A DNA stretch of 8,991 nucleotides from positions 1 to 8,991 of the forward strand of contig CATWUX010000091.1 in NCBI GenBank assembly GCA_958354085.1, given 5' to 3'. This DNA comes from an uncultured Oscillospiraceae bacterium. Lineage in GTDB: Bacteria > Bacillota > Clostridia > Oscillospirales > Acutalibacteraceae. The notes beneath the pieces were generated by a model. That model saw only the letters and a list, made by a program, of their open reading frames with translations. It ran no database searches and was not told the origin of the DNA. Of the stretch, positions 5,952-8,991 are shown piece by piece. Each line of letters begins with the position of its first letter. Position 1 is the stretch's first letter. The position numbers and the translations under genes are program-made.

Positions 5952-7139
5952 ATGGATATACGTATGGCAAAAAAAGAGACCATCGAAGAAATCACGGAGG
6001 CGGCCGATCTGGCTGCCGAGGATTTGGCGGCGCCGGAGCTGCTGCCGGTCAAGAAGGAGAAAAAATTGCAGATAAGCGATCTGGTGGAAATCGGCCGCGC
6101 CAAAGGCAAGCTGACGACCCAGGAAATCATGGACGCGATGGAGGATTTCGATTTCGATCCGGAACAGATGGATAAGCTGTACGAATCGCTGGAAAGCCAG
6201 AACATCGAGATCGTGGATGATTTTGCTGCGGATGCTTTCGCCGATCTGGATTTCGTGCTGGATACGCCGGAGACAGACGACAGCGAGCCGGCTGTCAGTA
6301 CCGATGGTATCGCCATCGACGACCCGGTCAAGGTGTATCTCAAGGAGATCGGCCGCGTGCCGCTGCTGTCTCCCGAGGAAGAGATCGACCTGGCTATGCG
6401 GATTATCGACGGGGACGAGTATGCGAAAAAGCGCTTGTCCGAAGCGAACCTCCGTCTGGTGGTCAGTATTGCCAAACGGTATGTCGGGCGCGGGATGCAG
6501 TTCCTTGATCTGATCCAGGAAGGCAATCTCGGCCTGATCAAAGCCGTGGAAAAGTTTGATTACACCAAGGGCTTCAAATTTTCCACTTATGCGACATGGT
6601 GGATCCGGCAGGCGATTACCCGCGCGATCGCCGACCAGGCGCGCACGATCCGCATTCCGGTTCACATGGTGGAGACGATCAACAAGGTGAAAAAAGCCTC
6701 CAGCCAGCTGTTGCACAAAAACGGACATGAGCCGGTTGCCGAGGAAATTGCGGCGGAGCTGGATATGCCGGTGGATAAGGTGCGCGAGATCATGCGCGTC
6801 GCGCAGGAGCCGGTGTCGCTGGAAACGCCCATCGGCGAGGAAGAGGACAGCCATCTCGGCGACTTTATTCCCGACGACGAGGCGCCCGCGCCCGCGGATG
6901 CCGCTTCCCATACGCTGCTCAAGGAGCAGCTCAGCGAGGTGCTGTCCACGTTGACGCCGCGTGAGGAAAAGGTGCTGCGCCTGCGCTTCGGGCTGGAGGA
7001 CGGCCGTCCCCGTACGTTGGAGGAGGTCGGCAAGGAATTTGACGTCACGCGGGAGCGCATCCGGCAGATCGAGGCCAAGGCGCTGCGTAAGCTGCGTCAT
7101 CCCAGCCGCAGCAAAAAGCTCAAGGATTTCCTTGACTGA
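5952..7139 (+). CDS. rpoD: RNA polymerase primary sigma factor (SigA/RpoD)
   Basis: 395-residue housekeeping sigma-70 factor. From the N-terminus: a charged lead of about 38 residues; region 1.1 (about 40-92, ISDLVEIGRAKGKLT); an acidic linker; region 1.2 from D124 (DPVKVYLKEIGRVPLLS); region 2 from about residue 166 (NLRLVVSIAKRY, LIQEGNLGLIKAVEKFDY, FKFSTYATWWIRQAI) covering core binding and -10 recognition; region 3; and region 4 with the helix-turn-helix DVTRERIRQIEAKALRKLRH from residue 364 for -35 binding, ending KLKDFLD as in SigA proteins. The short form without a large non-conserved insert is typical of Firmicutes. Start choice is ambiguous: AAGGAAGG (5943-5950) is very close to ATG 5952 and 13 nt from an alternative ATG at 5964 (MAKKET), a difference of four residues. 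It sits 20 nt after dnaG, as in macromolecular synthesis operons, and 27 nt before rrf2 with no terminator between. Confidence 0.97.
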   Translation: MDIRMAKKETIEEITEAADLAAEDLAAPELLPVKKEKKLQISDLVEIGRAKGKLTTQEIMDAMEDFDFDPEQMDKLYESLESQNIEIVDDFAADAFADLDFVLDTPETDDSEPAVSTDGIAIDDPVKVYLKEIGRVPLLSPEEEIDLAMRIIDGDEYAKKRLSEANLRLVVSIAKRYVGRGMQFLDLIQEGNLGLIKAVEKFDYTKGFKFSTYATWWIRQAITRAIADQARTIRIPVHMVETINKVKKASSQLLHKNGHEPVAEEIAAELDMPVDKVREIMRVAQEPVSLETPIGEEEDSHLGDFIPDDEAPAPADAASHTLLKEQLSEVLSTLTPREEKVLRLRFGLEDGRPRTLEEVGKEFDVTRERIRQIEAKALRKLRHPSRSKKLKDFLD

Positions 7140-7166
7140 TACCAAAACGAAAGGCGGGAGGCCGCT

Positions 7167-7589
7167 ATGCATATCAATCTGGAATCGGATTATGCGATCC
7201 GTATCGTGCATTGTCTTGCCCAGACGGAAAAACGTCTGGACGCGCAGACCATCGCGGACGCCACCTGCGTTTCCTTGCGGTTTACGCTGAAAATCATGCG
7301 TAAGCTTGTGGCGGCGGATATTGTAAAGTCGTACAAGGGCGCGCGGGGCGGTTATACGCTGTCGCGTTCGCCGGATTCCGTCACGCTGCGGCAGGTGATC
7401 GAAGCGGTGGAAGGGCCGTATCGGTTCAGCCGCTGTCTCGACGGCGAGTACGACTGCAATTGCTCGTCTGCATCCGCCTGCCGGTTTCATGCCGTGTTCG
7501 ACGATGTGACGCGCATGGTGACCGCCCGGCTGGATGAGGTTACCTTCGCCGGGGACAACGCCGTGCAAACGACCGCAAAACCCTCTTGA
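7167..7589 (+). CDS. Rrf2-family transcriptional regulator with Fe-S-type cysteine cluster
   Basis: 140-residue winged-helix DNA-binding protein. The N-terminal part (about 1-80) shows LESDYAIRIVHCLAQ (5-19), a helix-turn-helix around AQTIADATCVSLRFTLKIMR (26-45), and the wing motif KGARGGYTLSR (57-67), all characteristic of Rrf2. Near the C-terminus C90, C97, C99 and C105, with H108 in a C-x2-H arrangement, resemble the [Fe-S] ligand region of IscR, NsrR and RsrR. A redox, iron-sulfur or NO-sensing role is therefore plausible; the actual signal and targets are unknown. CymR, the Bacillus Rrf2 cysteine regulator encoded near alaS, lacks this cluster, so this is not an obvious CymR. The start at 7167 is supported by GGGAGG (7156-7161). 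It lies 27 nt after rpoD and its stop codon is embedded in the -35 box of the alaS promoter. No iscS/iscU genes are seen in the window. Confidence 0.9.
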   Translation: MHINLESDYAIRIVHCLAQTEKRLDAQTIADATCVSLRFTLKIMRKLVAADIVKSYKGARGGYTLSRSPDSVTLRQVIEAVEGPYRFSRCLDGEYDCNCSSASACRFHAVFDDVTRMVTARLDEVTFAGDNAVQTTAKPS

Positions 7590-7614
7590 CAAACCCCTGA
7601 CGGCGGCATATACT
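7586..7614 (+). promoter_or_regulatory. SigA-type promoter for the alaS T-box leader, overlapping the rrf2 stop codon
   Basis: TTGACA at 7586-7591, a 17-bp spacer, and TATACT at 7609-7614. The TGA stop codon of rrf2 (7587-7589) is part of the -35 hexamer. Initiation is expected near 7620-7622, just before T-box stem I. This is the best promoter match in the window. The bases CCCTCTTGACAA (7581-7592) also occur at 437-448 upstream of the tyrS leader. Confidence 0.87.
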
Positions 7615-7620
7615 AAACAT

Positions 7621-7892
7621 AAAAGAAAGAAGCCTTGACGGGACAAATCCGCCATGACCGCGTATCCAGAGAGAACGATCCGACCGCTTTGCCGGCCGGC
7701 TGCAAGATCGTTCGCGCGTGCCGGCGGACAGCCATCCCTGAGCTCTGCCGCGAGGAGCGGCGGCGTTTCCCGCGTTAAGGGAACAAAGCGGCGGTGCCTG
7801 TGCACCGCAATTTGGGTGGTACCACGGAGCCTCCGTCCCATGTTTGGACGGGGGCTTTTTATCTGCCCGCAGACAGAAAGGAAGTAAAACCT
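7621..7892 (+). promoter_or_regulatory. T-box leader (tRNA-Ala sensing riboswitch) of alaS
   Basis: Leader RNA that senses uncharged tRNA-Ala. In stem I, TCCGCC (7648-7653) pairs with GGCGGA (7723-7728) above the specifier loop, and GGGA (7640-7643) with TCCC (7735-7738) below it; the loop carries a GCC alanine codon at 7731-7733. AGAGAG is at 7668-7673, directly followed by a perfect helix AACGATC (7674-7680) with GATCGTT (7706-7712) around an apical loop ending in GGCTGCAA. Downstream are hairpins GCCGC 7747-7751/7757-7761, TTCCC 7767-7771/GGGAA 7779-7783, and GCGGTGC 7791-7797/GCACCGC 7802-7808. The T-box GGGTGGTACCACG at 7814-7826 precedes the terminator at 7829-7860. Specifier codon and downstream gene agree. 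Confidence 0.93.
7829..7860 (+). terminator. Intrinsic terminator of the alaS T-box
   Basis: GCCTCCGTCC (7829-7838) pairs with GGACGGGGGC (7846-7855), one G-U pair, a 7-nt loop, then TTTTT at 7856-7860. Its 5' arm is adjacent to the T-box and would be shared with the antiterminator. It is also the first terminator after the dgt-dnaG-rpoD-rrf2 genes. Confidence 0.92.
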
Positions 7893-8991
7893 ATGCAATG
7901 GACCGGTCTGAATGAACTGAGAGAAAAATATCTGGCTTTTTTTGAGAGCAAGGGACATCTGCGCCTGCCCAGCTTTTCGCTGGTGCCGCAGGGCGACAAA
8001 TCCCTGCTGCTGATCAACTCCGGTATGGCGCCGATGAAGAAATTCTTCACCGGCGAGGTCACGCCGCCGCGCAAGCGTGTGACCACCTGCCAGAAATGCA
8101 TCCGTACGCCGGATATCGAGCGCGTCGGTAAAACCGCCCGTCACGGCACCTATTTTGAGATGCTGGGCAACTTCAGCTTCGGCGATTATTTCAAGCATGA
8201 GGCGACCGCGTGGGCGTGGGAATTCTGCACCAAGGTGCTGGAGCTTCCGGTGGAGCGTATCTGGGTAAGCATTTATGAAAATGACGACGAGGCGTTCGAT
8301 ATCTGGACGAAAGAGGTCGGCGTAGACGCGTCCCATATCGTGCGGTTGGGCAAGGAAGACAATTTCTGGGAGCATGGCTCCGGTCCGTGCGGCCCCTGCT
8401 CCGAGCTGTATTTTGACCGCGGCGAGCAATACGGCTGCGGTTCGCCCACCTGCGGCGTCGGCTGTGACTGCGACCGCTATGTGGAATTCTGGAACCTTGT
8501 GTTCACCCAGTTTGACAGCGACGGACACAATAACTACGCGCCGCTGGATCATCCGAACATCGACACCGGCATGGGGTTGGAGCGTCTGGCATGCATCATG
8601 CAGGGCGTGGGCAATCTGTTCGAGGTGGACACCGTACAGAATATCATGAAGCATGTCAGCCGTATTGCCGGCAAAACTTACGGCGAGGACGAGCGCACCG
8701 ACGTATCGCTGCGCGTGATCACGGACCATATCCGCTCTACGACCTTTATGATCGGCGACGGTGTGATGCCCTCTAACGAGGGGCGTGGGTATGTGCTGCG
8801 CCGTTTGCTGCGCCGTGCGGCGCGTCACGGCCGGCTGCTGGGTATCCATAAGCCGTTTTTGTATGAGATTTGCGAAACCGTGATTGAAGAAAACCGTACC
8901 GCCTATCCGGAACTCAACGAAAAACGCGATTTCATCGCCAAGCTGATTCACAATGAGGAAGAAGCGTTTGAAAAGACGATCGACAGCGTAT
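7893..8991 (+). CDS. alaS: Alanyl-tRNA synthetase, 5' part (runs off the window)
   Basis: The first 366 codons of a class II synthetase that charges tRNA-Ala; a complete enzyme is about 870-880 residues, so the editing and C-Ala domains lie outside. The visible catalytic domain contains the opening LNELREKYLAFFESKGH, LLLINSGMAPMKKFF, motif 2 around RHGTYFEMLGNFSFGDYFK (from R83), GPCGPCSEL with C166 and C169, and motif 3 GMGLERL (226-232), followed by SNEGRGYVLRRLLRRAARHG. A cysteine-rich insert has C182, C187, C191 and C193 just before DRYVEFWNLVFTQF; E. coli AlaRS has no cysteines here, while I recall similar inserts in clostridial enzymes. The ATG at 7893 has AAAGGAAG at 7877-7884 and lies 32 nt past the T-box terminator. 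Transcription should rise when tRNA-Ala is uncharged. Confidence 0.97.
   Translation, partial: MQWTGLNELREKYLAFFESKGHLRLPSFSLVPQGDKSLLLINSGMAPMKKFFTGEVTPPRKRVTTCQKCIRTPDIERVGKTARHGTYFEMLGNFSFGDYFKHEATAWAWEFCTKVLELPVERIWVSIYENDDEAFDIWTKEVGVDASHIVRLGKEDNFWEHGSGPCGPCSELYFDRGEQYGCGSPTCGVGCDCDRYVEFWNLVFTQFDSDGHNNYAPLDHPNIDTGMGLERLACIMQGVGNLFEVDTVQNIMKHVSRIAGKTYGEDERTDVSLRVITDHIRSTTFMIGDGVMPSNEGRGYVLRRLLRRAARHGRLLGIHKPFLYEICETVIEENRTAYPELNEKRDFIAKLIHNEEEAFEKTIDSV

Noticed and set aside
7654..7887. Small plus-strand open frame in the alaS leader (77 codons)
   Set aside because: It lies within the folded T-box RNA and terminator, with no ribosome binding site or recognisable product.
5883..8951. A 1022-codon open frame on the minus strand spanning the end of dnaG, rpoD, rrf2, the alaS leader and alaS
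   Set aside because: It is antisense to well-recognised genes and to a structured T-box, and its His/Arg/Gln-rich translation matches no domain I recognise. Long antisense frames arise readily from GC-rich codon bias. Ribosome profiling would be needed to revive it.

Overview
This window looks like a chromosomal housekeeping segment from a Gram-positive Firmicute, most likely a Clostridia/Oscillospiraceae-type anaerobe. Evidence for this: two T-box (tRNA-sensing) leaders, strong AGGAGG-type ribosome binding sites, SigA-like promoters, a dgt-dnaG-rpoD gene order, a zinc-type L31, and an AlaRS with the cysteine-rich insert I associate with clostridial enzymes. The base composition is fairly GC-rich. 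The genus assignment is inference. All genes are on the + strand and the region is densely packed. I see no mobile element, CRISPR array, tRNA, rRNA or sign of horizontal transfer.

Layout: (1) 18-485 ruvX/yqgF, whose last codons carry a near-consensus extended -10 promoter. (2) ~477-776 a tyrosine T-box leader (UAC specifier) with a terminator at 710-740, controlling tyrS (777-2009). (3) A separate promoter (2033-2061), a short leader and rpmE (zinc-type L31), followed by an intrinsic terminator at 2327-2350. (4) yigZ/IMPACT family (2372-3013). (5) A macromolecular-synthesis type operon: dgt (HD-domain dNTPase), dnaG (primase, GTG start at 4171), rpoD (primary sigma factor) and a small Rrf2-family regulator with an Fe-S-type cysteine cluster, with gaps of only 20-38 nt. 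(6) A consensus promoter whose -35 box overlaps the rrf2 stop codon, then an alanine T-box leader (GCC specifier), a terminator at 7829-7860, and the first 366 codons of alaS, which runs off the window.

The genes jointly serve translation (two aminoacyl-tRNA synthetases, L31, RuvX as probable rRNA-processing nuclease), replication initiation and nucleotide pools (DnaG, Dgt) and transcription (RpoD). The two synthetases respond to uncharged tRNA by transcription antitermination. The most notable points are regulatory: both T-box promoters sit in the 3' end of the upstream gene and share a 12-mer at the -35 box in different reading frames; neither upstream gene has its own terminator, so T-box terminators probably also end the upstream transcripts; and an Rrf2 regulator is attached to the primase/sigma operon. 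I found no convincing undescribed system.
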